Shown: positions 19,918 through 30,751, numbered from the stretch's first letter. The stretch is DNA of 64,000 bases from Apricaphanius iberus (GCA_028564705.1 JAPXFQ010001936.1:124001-188000); one strand, 5' to 3'. Notes: a model not told the origin generated them from the letters alone. Program-made: numbers and translations.

Positions 19918-21840
19918 GCATCCATCCATCCATCAGCTTCGGCTTATCCGGGGTCGGGTTGCGGGAGCAGTAACCTAAGCAAAGAGACCCAGACCTCCCT
20001 CTCCCCGGCCTCTTAGGCCAGCTCCTCGGGAGGAATCCCGAGGCTTTCCCAGGCAAGCCGGGGGACATAGTCCCTCCAGCGAGTCCTGGGTCTTCCCCTG
20101 GGCCTCCTCCTGGTGGGACGTGCCCAGAACACCTCACGAGGGAGGCGTCCAGGAGGCGTCGTGACCAGATGCCCAAGCCACCTCAACTGGCTCCTATCGA
20201 TGTGGAGGAGCAGCGGCTCTACTCTGAGCCCCCTCCGGATGGCTGAGCTTCTCACCCTATCTCTAAGGGAGAGCCCAGCCACTCTAGGGAGGAAACTAAT
20301 TTCAGCCGCCTGTATCCGTGATCTTGTTCTTTCGGTCACCACCCAGCGTTCGTGACCATAGATGAGGGTAGGAACTTAGATCGCCCGGCCTTTCGGCTCA
20401 GCTCTCTCTTCACCACGACAGACCAGTACAGCGCCCGCATAACTGCAGACGCCTTACCAATCCGTCCATCGATCTCCCGCTCCGTTTTTTCCTCATTCGT
20501 GAACAAGACCCCCAGATACCTAAACTCCCCCACTTGAGGAAGGACCTCATCCCCGACCGGGAGAAGGCACTCTACCCTTTTCCAGCTCAAGACCATGGTT
20601 TCGGATTTGGAGGTGCTGATCCTCATCCCACCCGCTTCACACTCGGCTGCGAACCGCTCCAGCGAAAGCTGTAGATCACATTCAGATGAAGCCAACAGGA
20701 CCACATCATCTGCAAAAAGTAGAGACCCAATCCTGAGGCCACCAAAACGGATCCCCTCAAAAACCTTGGCTGTGCCTAGAAATCCTTTCCATAAATGTTA
20801 TGAACAGGATCGGTGACAATTCAATTCAGTTTATTTATATAGCGCCATTTCACAACAGATGTCATCTCAAGGCACTTTACAAAAAGAGTTATTACAATAC
20901 AATGTTTAGTGTAGAAATTACAGAACCACAGAAGATTGCGTCGTGTAATTCTCAGCAATCCCTCATACTGAGCAAGCATGCAGCGACAGTGGGAAGGAAA
21001 AACTCCCTTTTAACAGGAAGAAACCTCCGGCAGAACCAGGCTCAGCACAAGCGGTTATCTGCCGCGACCGTCTGTGGCTTGGAGAATACATAACAGAGAC
21101 ACAGAAAGAGCAATAGAACTGATGCACAAGTTTGTTGCAGGACGTGGAGAATTTTCCGTCACTGCAATGCCATCTTAGTCAGGGTCGTCAAGCAGGGCTA
21201 ATCCGGAGCACCTACTATAATAGAAAACAGGTTAGTGCTTGAATTGACAGCACATCATGCAGTTGGGGAGAAGTAGGAGAGAAAGTAGGAACAGACCCTA
21301 ATAATGTCCTCCAACAGCCTAGCCTAAAGCAGCATAGCTACTAACATTAACCTGTCTCCTAGCTACTAGGAGACCTGGCTACCAACACTCTGTCTGAGTC
21401 CTCCTGACCCGTGGACGGTGTAGGGCCGGTAACGGCCCCCGTCATGCCGGGGTCTTCTCGGAGTCGGGTGACAGTGGGCAACCTTGGCGGAGTCCAACTC
21501 TCACTGGAAACAAGTCCGACTTACTCCCGGCAATGCGAACCAAACTCTGACACCGGTCATACAAGGACCTAACAGCCCGTATCAAAGGGCCTGGTACCCT
21601 TCTCCAAGTCCACAAAGCACGTGTAGACCGGTTGGGCGAACTCCCACACTCCCTCCAGTACCCTGCTGAGGGTGTAGAGCTGGTCCAGTGTTCCACGGCC
21701 AGGACGAAAACCGCATTGTTCCTCCTGAATCCGAGGTTCGACTATCCGTTGGACCCTCCTCTCCAGAACTCCCGACTAGACCTTACCAGGAAGGCTCAGA
21801 AGTGTGATCCCCCTGTAGTTGGAACACACTCTGCACTCTA
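19918..21840 (-). pseudogene. LINE ORF2 remnant (RT and C-terminal part), split by a dispersed repeat
   Basis: Read right to left on the minus strand: QEEQCGFRPGRGTLDQLYTL (about 21720-21660), a partly deleted motif A region, GPLIRAVRSLYDRCQSLVRI, and FPVRVGLRQGCPLSP (about 21480-21440). After an insertion (20815-21430) come LLFADDVVLLASSE (about 20715-20675) with the catalytic FADD, MRISTSKSETMVLSWKR and LRWLGHLVTTPPGRLPREVF (about 20190-20130). It ends in short (ATGG)n repeats at 19918-19933, a 3' microsatellite tail. The family is abundant in fish; I leave the clade open (RTE- or L2-like). Frameshifts and the insertion make it dead. Confidence 0.75.
20818..21430 (+). repeat. Dispersed teleost repeat (copy 2), inserted into a LINE
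   Basis: It starts ATTCAATTCAGTTTATTTATATAGCGCC and runs through GTCATCTCAAGGCACTTTAC, ACTGAGCAAGCATG and GACAGTGGGAAGGAAAAACTC, matching 4770-5520. The LINE reading frame resumes on each side (LRQGCPLSP to LFITF..RISRHSQGF), so the insertion point is well defined. Confidence 0.75.
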
Positions 21841-21889
21841 CATGTCTGCATATGTGCCTAAATGTTTAGGTGTGGGTTTTTTCTATTAG

Positions 21890-22138
21890 CTGTATTCTGA
21901 CTCTGGATTAAGGAATCAAAACACAGCTGAGCGTTTTGGGGTTTTTTTCTCCCCCCACCATGGACCCCTCCCTCCCTGACGTTTATCTGATTCTGTCTGC
22001 ATACACGGGAGCAATGCTCTGGCGGCTGCCAGCCCTTCAGTGACCTGGATCTGTTTGTTTTGTTTGTTTGTAATGATCTTGGACAGGTTGTACTGTAAAC
22101 TGAAATTTCCCCTTGGGCATCAATTAAGTATCTTTGAA
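21890..22138 (+). repeat. LINE 3'-end fragment
   Basis: Non-coding segment ending GAAATTTCCCCTTGGGCATCAATTAAGTATCTTTGAATTGAA, the sense version of the LINE 3' tail at 8992-9030. It abuts the ZNF-B promoter block at 22139 (ATGGCTCTACAGGG), replacing the sequence found there in the 15.5-kb copy. Confidence 0.5.
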
Positions 22139-22210
22139 TTGAATGGCTCTACAGGGCCTGTTAATGAGCCATGGTTTGATTCAAGTGTTGAACCGGGTAG
22201 AGACGAAAAA
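22139..22210 (+). promoter_or_regulatory. ZNF-B promoter block, first piece
   Basis: GGCTCTACAGGGCCTGTTAATGAGCCATGGTTTGATTCAAG...GAACCGGGTAGAGACG matches 15553-15620 and 48672-48735. It stops at 22210 where a LINE begins and resumes at about 24498 (ATCACCTTTGAAGGATTTACTT). It belongs to the MITE-like upstream part of the block. Confidence 0.6.
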
Positions 22211-22546
22211 CAAGTTCAAGTTCAATTTATTTATATAGTACATTTAAACACAACAACATTGACCAAAGTGCTTTACAGAACATGTAAGAAATCAAACAAA
22301 GATGCAAACTAAAACTAAAGTAAAAAAACTCCCCCACCCAGTAATTGGCATACTGTATTGAAAGCCAGTGAATACAGATGAGTTTAAAAGAACAAAAAAC
22401 AAATTTTTTTAATTGACAGTTGGAGCCTGTCTGACGTGTAGAGGTAGGTTGTTCAACAGTTTGGGGTCTACCACTTTGAATGCTCGATCACCTCTGTTAA
22501 CCAGCCTGGACCTTGGTACTGATAAAAGCAAATGATAATTTGATCT

Positions 22547-24012
22547 TCGTGGCCAAAAGCTTTGAAAATGACAAAAATATTAGTTTTCACAAAGTTTGCT
22601 GCTAAACTGCTTTTAGATCTTTGTTTCTGTGACGTACTGAAATATAATTAAAAGCACTTCATACGTTTCAAAGGCTTTTATCGACAATTACATGACATTT
22701 ATGCAAAGAGTCAGTATTTGCAGTGTTGGCCCTTCTTTTTCAGGACCTCTGCAATTTGACTGGGCATTCTCTCAATCAACTTCTGGGCCAAATCCTGACT
22801 GATAACAACCCATTCTTTCATAATCACTTCTTGGCGTTTGTCAGAATTAGTGGGTTTTTGTTTGTCCACACGCCTCTTATGGATTGACCACAAGTTCTCA
22901 ATGGGATTAAGATCTGGGGAGTTTCCAGGCCATGTACCCAAAATTTCAACGTTTTGCTCCCTGAGCCACTTAGTTATCACTTTTGCCTTATGGCACGGTG
23001 CTCCATGGTGCTAGAAAAGGCTTTGTTCTTCCCCAAACTGTTGTATTATTGGAAGAAGTTGCTGTTAGAGGGTGTTTTGGTACCATTCTTTATTCATGTC
23101 TGTGTTTTTGGGGCTAAATTGCAAGTGAGCCCACTCCCTTGGATGAGTAGCAACCCCACACATGAATGGTCTCAGGATGCTTTACTGTTGGCATGACACA
23201 GGACTTATGGTAGCGCTCACCTTTTTTTTCACCGGACAAGCCTTTTTCCAGATGCCCCAAACAACCAGAAAGATGCATCATGGGAGAATCTGACTTTGCC
23301 CCAGTCCTCAGCAGTCCATTCACCAAACTTTCTGCAGAACATCAATCTGTCCCTGATGTTTTTTTTTTGAAAAGAAGTGGCTTCTTTGCTGCCCTTCTTG
23401 ACACCAGGCCATCTCCCAAAAGTCTTCGCCTCACTGTGCGTGCAGATGCGCTCACACCTGCCTGCTTCCATTCCTGAGCAAGCTCTGCACTGGTGTCACT
23501 CCAATCCTTCAGCTGAATCCTCTTTAGGAGACGATCCTGTCGCTTGCTGGACGTTCTTGGACGCCCTGAAGCCTTCTTAACAAGAATTGAACCTGTTTCC
23601 TTGAATTTCTTAAAAATCTTATAAATTGTTGATTTGATTTTGGTTGCATGCATTTCTTTGCAGGTCACCATGGTTAACATTAGAAGATCACTGATTTCAA
23701 GCATCACCCTCCTTTTAACATGTCAAGTCTGCCATTCTAACCTAATCAGCCTGACATAATGATCTCCAGCCTTATGCTCGTCAACATTCTCACCTGAGTT
23801 AACGAGACGATTTCTGAAATGATCTCAGCAGGTCCTTTAATGACAGCAATGAAATGCAGAGGAATTTTCATTGCAAAGAAGGACTATGCAATTCATCTGA
23901 TCAGTGTTCATAACATTCTGGAGTATATGCAAAATTATTGTAAAAACTTAAGCAGCAACTTTTCCAATTTCTATTATTTATGTAATTCTCAAAACTTTTG
24001 GCCACGACTGTA
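22547..24012 (-). mobile_element. Degraded Tc1-like transposon inside the LINE
   Basis: The ends are CGTGGCCAAAAGCTTTGAAAA (left, last few bases lost) and TTCTCAAAACTTTTGGCCACGACTG (right), with TA at 24011-24012. It sits between the codons for TPS and RSNYH of the host LINE, so removing it restores the LINE frame. It carries a broken minus-strand transposase (22711-23707). Confidence 0.8.
22711..23707 (-). pseudogene. Tc1-like transposase, broken
   Basis: Minus-strand pieces in order: an N-terminal helix-turn-helix and GRPRTSSKRQDRLL (23707-23342), then DRLMFCRKFGEWTAEDWGKV with FSHDASFWLFG at the first catalytic Asp (S-H-D in place of the usual S-D-E) in a shifted frame (about 23370-23230), VWGCYSSKGVG, HGAPCHKAKVITKWLREQN near the second Asp, and WPGNSPDLNPIENLW with the catalytic Glu (22940-22890). 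The Asp before GAPCH reads as a stop or frameshift. At least two frame changes make it non-functional. Confidence 0.8.
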
Positions 24013-24497
24013 GAAGGTGTATAAGGTTGCAGGAGCTCAGATACATACACTAGAGCCTGTCCATTCAGGGCTTTATAAGTCATCATAAAATTTTTACATT
24101 AATCCTGTAGTAACCAAGAAGCCAGTAAAGAGAGGCGAGCACCGGGATAATGTGCTCACGATTGACTCCAACATATAAAGAGTTATGATAGTCAAGCTGA
24201 GACGTTATAGAAGCGCAAGTTTTTAAAGGAATTTAATTATTTCACTTTTGATAAAAGCCTCAATTTAAAGAACGACCGCAGTACAAGGGAAGGAGAAACT
24301 GTTGTCAAATATGACCCCCAATTTTTTTTTACATGCGACTTAATAGAAGATTTGAGTCCATGCATGTCAAAAAGGGAAGTGTTAAGATTGCTTGTTGGTC
24401 CAAACATGATCACTTCAGTTTTATTCTCATTCAAATTTAAGAAGTTTGTATCCATCCATGCTTTAACTTCATCAAGACACTGGAATAATAGGAGGAA

Positions 24498-24568
24498 ATC
24501 ACCTTTGAAGGATTTACTTAGGAAACTCTGGCGGAAAAAGAAAAATACGCGTTAAAAGCTGGAGGCGG
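24498..24568 (+). promoter_or_regulatory. ZNF-B promoter block, second piece, ending in the L1 target duplication
   Basis: GGATTTACTTAGGAAACTCTGGCGGAAAA...AATACGCG matches 15642-15672 and 48762-48793. It ends with AAAAGCTGGAGGCGG (24554-24568), repeated at 29596-29610 on the far side of the L1, after which the exon-1 sequence continues with AACTAAAGGGAACAC. Confidence 0.75.
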
Positions 24569-24717
24569 GGTCTTCCGGCAAGATGGCGCTCTGAGCAGCA
24601 TGTCCGGCTAGAAGCTCTTACTATTTCCCTCGAAATTGCAAAGTTAATAGCCCTTTTTACTCTCACTTAGTTTGCTAAAACTTTGTAGATTGAGTAGTGA
24701 AGTCGTCTTCTTCATTT

Positions 24718-25518
24718 ATGAGTTTAACGGATCACGCTTACTGTGTGGAAATGTCGAGTGAGAAGTCCGTGAGTGGAAGCAAACGTGCTGCTCCACCAAC
24801 TACTCCTAGCAAGCTTCAGCTGCAGACTAAGAAGAAAAATAAGGCGGAAGAGGAAAATCCAGCAGAAGTTGAGGACTGCACTCTGATAAAGATTCTGAAT
24901 GCGGTAACCAATCTGTCTGAAAGATTTGATATTCAAGAAAATAAAATGGAAGGGTTTGCTGCCAGGATGGAGGAACAGCATAGCATGTTATCGGTGCTAA
25001 AAGAAGAAGTCTCTGTGAATAAGAAGAAAACAGAAATGCTTGAAAGTCAACTGGTAAAACTTCAAGACGAGTTGCTTGCAACAAAAGAAAAGTATAAGGA
25101 ACGAGAGAGATATAAAAGGAGGTGGAATCTGCGACTTAAGGGAATCGGAGAAAAAGATAATGAAGACATCAAAAGCATCGTAACTGATATTCTGTCCAAA
25201 ATTGCTCCTGGGGTCCCGTGGAATTTTCAGGATATGGTGGACACTGTTCATCGTATTGGGAAAAAAGATTCTCTCCACACAAGGCAAGTGATTATCCAGT
25301 TTGTGAAGAGAGAGTGCAGAGACCTCATCTGGAAGCTTTCGAAAAACTGTGAAGTTTGCAAGAAAAACGGTTTAAGATTTGCGGAAGATTTGATTCAAGA
25401 AGACAGAGAAGCGAGGAGGTTGTTGTGGCCGAAGATTAAGGAGGCACGAGAGAAGAACAAGAGGGCGTACTTCAGAGGACCGTTCGCATTTATAGAAAAC
25501 ACCCAGATTTTCCCCTGA
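24718..25518 (+). CDS. L1-type ORF1 protein (Transposase_22 family), about 255-266 aa
   Basis: RNA-binding chaperone of the L1 ribonucleoprotein. ATGs at 24718 and 24751 are both possible; the second (GAAATGT) has the better context. The N-terminal third is basic (SKRAAPPTTPSKLQLQTKKK), followed by a coiled coil (about residues 60-145: EEQHSMLSVLKEEVS, KTEMLESQLVKLQDELLATK). Next come the RRM-like start (RRWNLRLKGIGEKDNED) and the C-terminal domain (RLLWPKIKEAREKNKRAYFRG). These last two motifs are diagnostic of L1 ORF1p. The frame is intact and it lies 133 bp upstream of ORF2 on the same strand. Confidence 0.88.
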   Translation: MSLTDHAYCVEMSSEKSVSGSKRAAPPTTPSKLQLQTKKKNKAEEENPAEVEDCTLIKILNAVTNLSERFDIQENKMEGFAARMEEQHSMLSVLKEEVSVNKKKTEMLESQLVKLQDELLATKEKYKERERYKRRWNLRLKGIGEKDNEDIKSIVTDILSKIAPGVPWNFQDMVDTVHRIGKKDSLHTRQVIIQFVKRECRDLIWKLSKNCEVCKKNGLRFAEDLIQEDREARRLLWPKIKEAREKNKRAYFRGPFAFIENTQIFP

Positions 25519-25651
25519 AGAGGACAGCGGTGGCTTTCTGAGTGAGTTGTGATGATGTTTAGAGGGTCAGTTCTACCTTTCTTCACTTAGCTAGGCTTTG
25601 GTGAATCTTTACATTCCTGTTGTATCTAATTTAGCTTTTTTGTTGTCTTCT

Positions 25652-28600
25652 ATGTTTATAAGTTCAAGATTATCCTTTATTTCTTTAAACACAAGAGGAC
25701 TTAAAGACATTACAAAAAGAAAGGCATTATTTTTACTTTGTGAGGAACAAAAGGCACAAATTATTTTTCTTCAAGAGACTCATTCAAATGAAGAAGACAA
25801 GTCATTTTGGAAGAATCAATGGGGGGACATTGTTCTCTTTAGTCATGGATCCAACAAATCTGCAGGTGTGATGATTTGTTTAAATAACTGTCCGGGTAAG
25901 ATTATTGAATATAAATCAGACTCAAAGGGACATTGGATTATTGCTATTTTGAATTTTGATGGTGGTTTTTGGATTGTTTGTAACATTTACGGATATAATT
26001 TGGTAACAGAAAACAAAATAATCTTAAACGAAATTACAAAAATTATTGGAGAATATAAACTTAAATATCCAACAGATAATATTTTGGTTGGGGGTGACTT
26101 TAACAGGGTACCTGATGAATGGATGGATAGATTTCCCACTAAATTCTCTACACATTCATATAATCCAATATTAAGTAGTTTTTGTTAAAACAACTCTCTG
26201 TCAGATGCTTGGAGACTTATTAACCCGCATATTAGAAAATTTTCATGGATACGTACAAATGGCAGTAATAAATCAAGAATTGATTTATGGCTAGTATCTC
26301 AAAAAATTTTAGACCTTATTTCTCATGCTCAAATATCGGCTGCCCCTGTTACGGATCACTGTGTTGTTTCTATAAACGTAACCCCTAAAACAGTAAATAT
26401 AAGTAGAAATAGGTACTGGAAGTTTAATGCGTTATTTTTGAATGATGAAGTATACTGTACAATGATTAAGAAACTTTTATTTTCTGTCAAAGAAAATCTT
26501 TATCTTTACTCTGCAGGAAAGAGATGGGAATACTTCAAATACGAAGTTAGAAAATTTTCTATTAGTTATAGTAAAGAAAGAGGGAAAAAAAATAAAGAAA
26601 CAGAAAGACAATTGTTAAGAGATTTGAATAAGATTTGTGGAGTTTGTACTCTTTCAGATAGTAATAGAGAAGAATTTTTAAAACTACAATCAAAACTAGA
26701 TGAGCTTTATTTAAAAAAGGCTCAAGGATCCTTAATTCGCTCAAGAGCAAAATGGATAGAAGATGGAGAGAAGAATAGCTCATACTTCAGTAAATTGGAG
26801 AAAAATAGACAAAAAATGCGATTCACTAAATATTAATGGTAGGGTAATTGAAGATCAAAAAGAAATTTCAATCAGTATATATAAGTTTTATCGTCAATTA
26901 TACTCTTCTCACTTCAAAGAATTAGATTTAAAACAGTTCTTCAACTGTATTGAAAAGTTTATCCCCAAGATTAACCTAGAATTTAAAAAAGAATGTGATA
27001 TGGATTTGAATATTTCTGAACTCGATAAGGTTATTCAGAAAATGGCACTTGGCAAATCTCCTGGCCAGGATGGTCTAACCACAAATTTTTATAAATTTTT
27101 CTGGAAGGATATCAGAGAACTTCTATTTGAAGTTTTAGAAGAATGTATACGGAATAATTCACTGCTAACCACGATGAAACAAGGAATAATAATATTGATT
27201 CCTAAACCCAACAAAGATAAATCTATCATTGATAATTTAAGACCTATTACGTTATTGAATGTGGATTATAAATTATTCACTCATGCACTGGCTAACAGAC
27301 TCAAAAGTGGCATTAATGATTTCATTAGTGAATCTCAATCTGGTTTTCTTCCAAATAGGCTTATTCATAACAACATTCGGCTGATACTTGATTTGTTAGA
27401 TTATGGAAATTTAATAGAAGATGATGGTGCTATACTATTTTTAGATTTTTTCAAAGCCTTTGATAGTCTCGAACATCAGTTTATTATAAAGTCACTTCAA
27501 CACTTTGGTTTTGGTAAAAAATTCATCGATATTATTACATTCTTATATAAAGATTTATCGAGTGCTGTTCTTCTTTCATCGGGAACGACAACCAGATTTC
27601 CAGTTAATAGAGGAATTAGACAAGGTGATCCTATTAGTCCACTGCTCTTTATTATAGCAACAGAAATGCTAACTTTACTAATTCAAAATGAGCAATCAAT
27701 TAAACCGTTAACAGTGGCAGGACATTCACTTAAAATAATTCAGCTAGCAGATGACACTGCATTAATGTTAAATAGTACGAAGGAAATTCCTAATGCCATG
27801 AAGGTGCTGTCTCTGTTCTCACAAGCCTCAGGTTTAAGATTGAACACTAACAAATGTGAAATCTTAACTATTCATGATATTGATGATTCTCATATTTGCA
27901 GTATCCCTATTAAAAATGAAATTAAGTATTTGGGCATGAAGATTAATAAAAACTTTAAAGAGAGAGTTGATAACAATATTCAACCGATAATTGATAAAAA
28001 TCAAAAGATTCTAAGTAGTTGGCTCCAAAGAAATATATCAATTTTTGGAAGAATTCTTCTAACAAAAATGGAGAGTATTTCTAGATTAATCTATCCTGCA
28101 TTTTCAATAGATATCCCTGAACAATTTATTAAGAAAATAAATAAAATACAATATGACTTTATTTGGAATAATAAACAACATGTGATTAGAAAAAATGATC
28201 TAGTAAAACCTGTGGATGAAGGGGGTTTGAATGTTATTGATTTTAATGTAATGAATGGGGTTATTAAATTACAATGGCTAAAAAAAATTTTAATTAAGAA
28301 AAATTCATTCTGGTTCAGTATTCCTACATTTCTTTTTGAAAAGATTGGAGGTATAGATTTTCTGTTAAAATGTGATTTTGATCCTCTTAAATTACCCATC
28401 AAACTTTCTAACTATCATAAACAAGTTTTGCTCTACTGGAAAATGATATACTCACATAACTTTAGCCCACATTCCTCCTCTATATGGAATAACAGATTTG
28501 TTCTATATAAACGAAAATCTATATATTATAAAAGTTGGATGGACAAAGGGGTTTGGGCTATAGTTCAGTTGATGGACAGTAATGGTAGGTTCATGGAGCA

Positions 28601-29321
28601 TAATGATTTTAATATTAAATATAATCTAGACTGTTCCTTAACGGAATTTTCTAGAGTTATAAAGGCTGTTTCTCCAGCTATTAGTCAGATGATCAGTCAA
28701 AGTATCCTACATAGATCAATTACTCCTAAACTCCCTAATTAATTCATAGATGACTTGTGTTTTACAGACCCTAAATGTAATAATTCCTTCCTAAGAAGAG
28801 TCTTGTCAGACAAGCTTTTCCCTATTCCTGTCAGAAGGAAAATTCTTTGTCCGATTCTCTCAAACATAGATACCAAATTCATAAGAACAGGTTTTCTTTC
28901 TTATCCCCTTCTCCCCAAAATGAAGGAAATCCACTTTAAAACGATTAATAATATATATCCATGTAAGGAATTATTGCATATCAGATTTAACATACAAGAT
29001 AATTTATGTCCTTTATGTAATGATGATATTGAAACTCAGAATCACCTTTTCTATGACTGCAACTTGGTAAGTACCTTTTGGTCAGAATTATACAATTGGC
29101 TTTTATCCAAAAAGAGTTATGACATCCCCTCTTTCACTTATAGAACTATTCAGTTTGGTTGTTTAAATAAAAATAAACAGATTAAATTTGTTGTTAGTAA
29201 TTTGATAATTTTAGGGAAATTTTTTATTCACAAGTGCCGTTTTATGAAAGTGAATCCAAATTTTCTGTTTTTCAAAAATGATTTCATTTTGTTTTGCAAA
29301 TCCCTAAAAAATGTAGTGTAA
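25652..29321 (+). pseudogene. L1-type ORF2 (endonuclease, reverse transcriptase, Cys motif), three lesions
   Basis: APE-type endonuclease: SLNTRG, FLQETHSN, LVGGDFN and PVTDHCVV. RT: LGKSPGQDGL, LIPKPNKDKS, NLRPITLLNVDYKL, motif A FLDFFKAFDSL, GIRQGDPISPLLF and motif C QLADDTALML (LADD rather than FADD). C-terminal Cys motif: CPLCNDDIETQNHLFYDC. Lesions: an in-frame TAA at 26186-26188, a one-base frame change in the A6 tract near 26810-26816 (consistent with an extra A), and a TAA at 28740-28742. The frame otherwise continues to a stop at 29319-29321, about 1,220 codons, near normal for L1. The few lesions suggest a fairly recent copy. Confidence 0.9.
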
Positions 29322-29595
29322 ATAATACTCATGCTGTAAAACTTCTTAGTTTTCTAGAAGATCTTTTGAACTAATGCCTGTTTTTTTTTTTTTTTTTTTT
29401 TTTTTTTTGGTCCTGTCTTTTATTTTTGTTTTATAAGCCTGTGTTCTTGTTTTATTGTATGTATAAATCCTGTGGTTCCTGCTGCTTAGACTTTTTTCCA
29501 TTTGTAAATTATATAGGTTATTAGTTTGCCTACTGAGTTTTCGTTCTTATGTATTCTCTTACTTTGTAATGTGAATGATGTTCAATAAAAAAAAA

Positions 29596-29805
29596 AAAAG
29601 CTGGAGGCGGAACTAAAGGGAACACAACTGTTTCCACCGACATTGTCCGTGTGCGATACCCCTGCGGAAGTAAACAGCAAGACGCTAGCAGCGTTAGCTT
29701 CCTTCTGTTTGTCGCTGATCGGAAGGTTTTTGTGAGCAGAATATTTCAGAGGAACAAGATCTTCGGTTCATCATCGGAGAGAATCCATCCGCTCAGAGCC
29801 TCCAG
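29596..29805 (+). promoter_or_regulatory. ZNF-B first exon (non-coding) with splice donor
   Basis: It continues the exon-1 block after the L1: AACTAAAGGGAACACAACTG, GTGTGCGATACCCCTGCGGAAGTAAACAG (with an ETS-like CGGAAGT), ACGCTAGCAGCGTTAGCTTCC and ATCTTCGGTTCATCATC. It ends CCTCCAG|GTACGC at 29805/29806. The donor is a little weaker than GTATGT in the other two genes. The partner acceptor is at 38893. Any promoter upstream of the insertion point is now 5 kb away. Confidence 0.65.
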
Positions 29806-29926
29806 GTACGCTGCTGGATGGAACTAGTTGATACCGCGGAGGAAGAAACACATGTTTGTTTTCCCCTCACAGCTCGATGATTTGCTTCATTGATCACTGA
29901 TTTGTCTTTTTTCCGTTGTGTTTTAG

Positions 29927-30750
29927 TACCGGGCACCGGTGCAGAAATAATTTTGAGCCGTAAGAATATGTTCCGTTGGTTTATTAAACAATGTGGGACA
30001 GTATGGGGTGTTCCTGTCCGAGTGGTGATGCACCGTGGCTGTTCTGCTGTGGAGCTGCTGACCGGTGAGGACTCTTGACTTCCCCTCGAGAATTAAAGCA
30101 TAGCATTCCTTTCTGCACCTCGTCCTGTACTTTGCCACACATGTATTGGTTTGGGTTACTGCAGGAAAGTAGGGTATAAAAATAGGCGTCATTTAAACCG
30201 CGGAAACTGATTTGGGCTGCGGCTCGATGCTGCTTCTTTTTCATCAGCTTTATCAGAAGATTATTATATACAGAATTAAATAACAAAATATTGCCAGGGA
30301 TATGTCAGAAAAAAACACAAGTTACAGTCTAACTCATGCATGCATACATACATATGCATACATTACTTAGGTTACAGTTTTCCAGGTCGTATAAGGGCAA
30401 TAAGATATTATAGTTTGAGAACAGTGTCAAAGTTTACCAGCTTTAAAATGTATGCGAGGAACATAAATTAACACAAATGATTTCCTTTTTAAGAACAGGA
30501 ACATGGGTTGAATTTTCGCTACTCTGCACTTGTGAATTTAAAATGTGGCTACAAGCAATGACTGATTAATTACAAACTACTTGGTTTTCATGTATGGTAC
30601 GTCCAAATGGTACATTTAAGTTTATTTAGAAGGTATATAGATTATTCCTCTCTTACAAACAAACAAAAAAATCCCCCACAATTCTTGTGTGAAGGCACAT
30701 GGTCATGATAAGTGGGAAACGAGTCTCTGGGTCAGAATAACAAAATGTAC
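29927..30750. other. Start of a foreign block in ZNF-B intron 1
   Basis: ZNF intron homology stops at about 29927 and resumes at 32967 (GAGAAACTGGAAGCAGTAG). The first part, GCAGAAATAATTTTGAGCCGTAAGAATATG...GTTTATTAAA, resembles 57493-57540, so it belongs to a dispersed element (an LTR or DNA element; not resolved). Three ORFs of 60-100 codons here show no domain. Confidence 0.35.
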
Positions 30751-30751
30751 A

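Larger units (their letters stand above)
22211..24497 (-). pseudogene. CR1/L2/Rex1-type LINE, 5'-truncated, split by a Tc1-like element
   Basis: On the minus strand it opens at about 24480 with WMDTNFLNLNENKTEVIMFGP, continues FFKLRLLSKVK, and reaches YKALNGQALVYVSELLQPYT (24080-24030). After the Tc1 insertion it resumes exactly with RSNYHLLLSVPRSRLVNRGD and RAFKVVDPKLLNNLPL (22540-22440). This order is the region after the RT catalytic core to the C terminus. The 3' end (22211) has short TTGAACTTGAACTTG repeats. It inserted into the ZNF-B promoter block and is inactive by truncation. Confidence 0.8.
24569..29595 (+). mobile_element. Full-length L1-type LINE, 5.03 kb, inserted in the ZNF-B promoter/exon 1
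   Basis: Short 5'UTR starting GGTCTTCCGGCAAGATGGCG, ORF1 (24718 or 24751 to 25518), ORF2 (25652-29321, broken), a 3'UTR with a 28-base poly-T tract near 29381-29408, and a terminal TTCAATA(A)n tail. A 15-bp target duplication, AAAAGCTGGAGGCGG, flanks it. The pre-insertion site was TT|AAAA, the preferred nick site of the L1 endonuclease. A complete 5' end makes this a non-truncated insertion. Three lesions in ORF2 prevent autonomous movement. Confidence 0.92.

Noticed and set aside
19886..20376. GC-rich ORFs of about 100 codons on both strands
   Set aside because: They are frames of a LINE C-terminal region, not host genes.
24697..24717. GTG start for L1 ORF1
   Set aside because: Eukaryotic initiation favours the ATGs at 24718 or 24751; the second has the better context.
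29381..29408. Poly-T tract as the tail of an antisense retrocopy
   Set aside because: It is inside the L1 3'UTR, with the L1's own poly(A) and target duplication lying further downstream.
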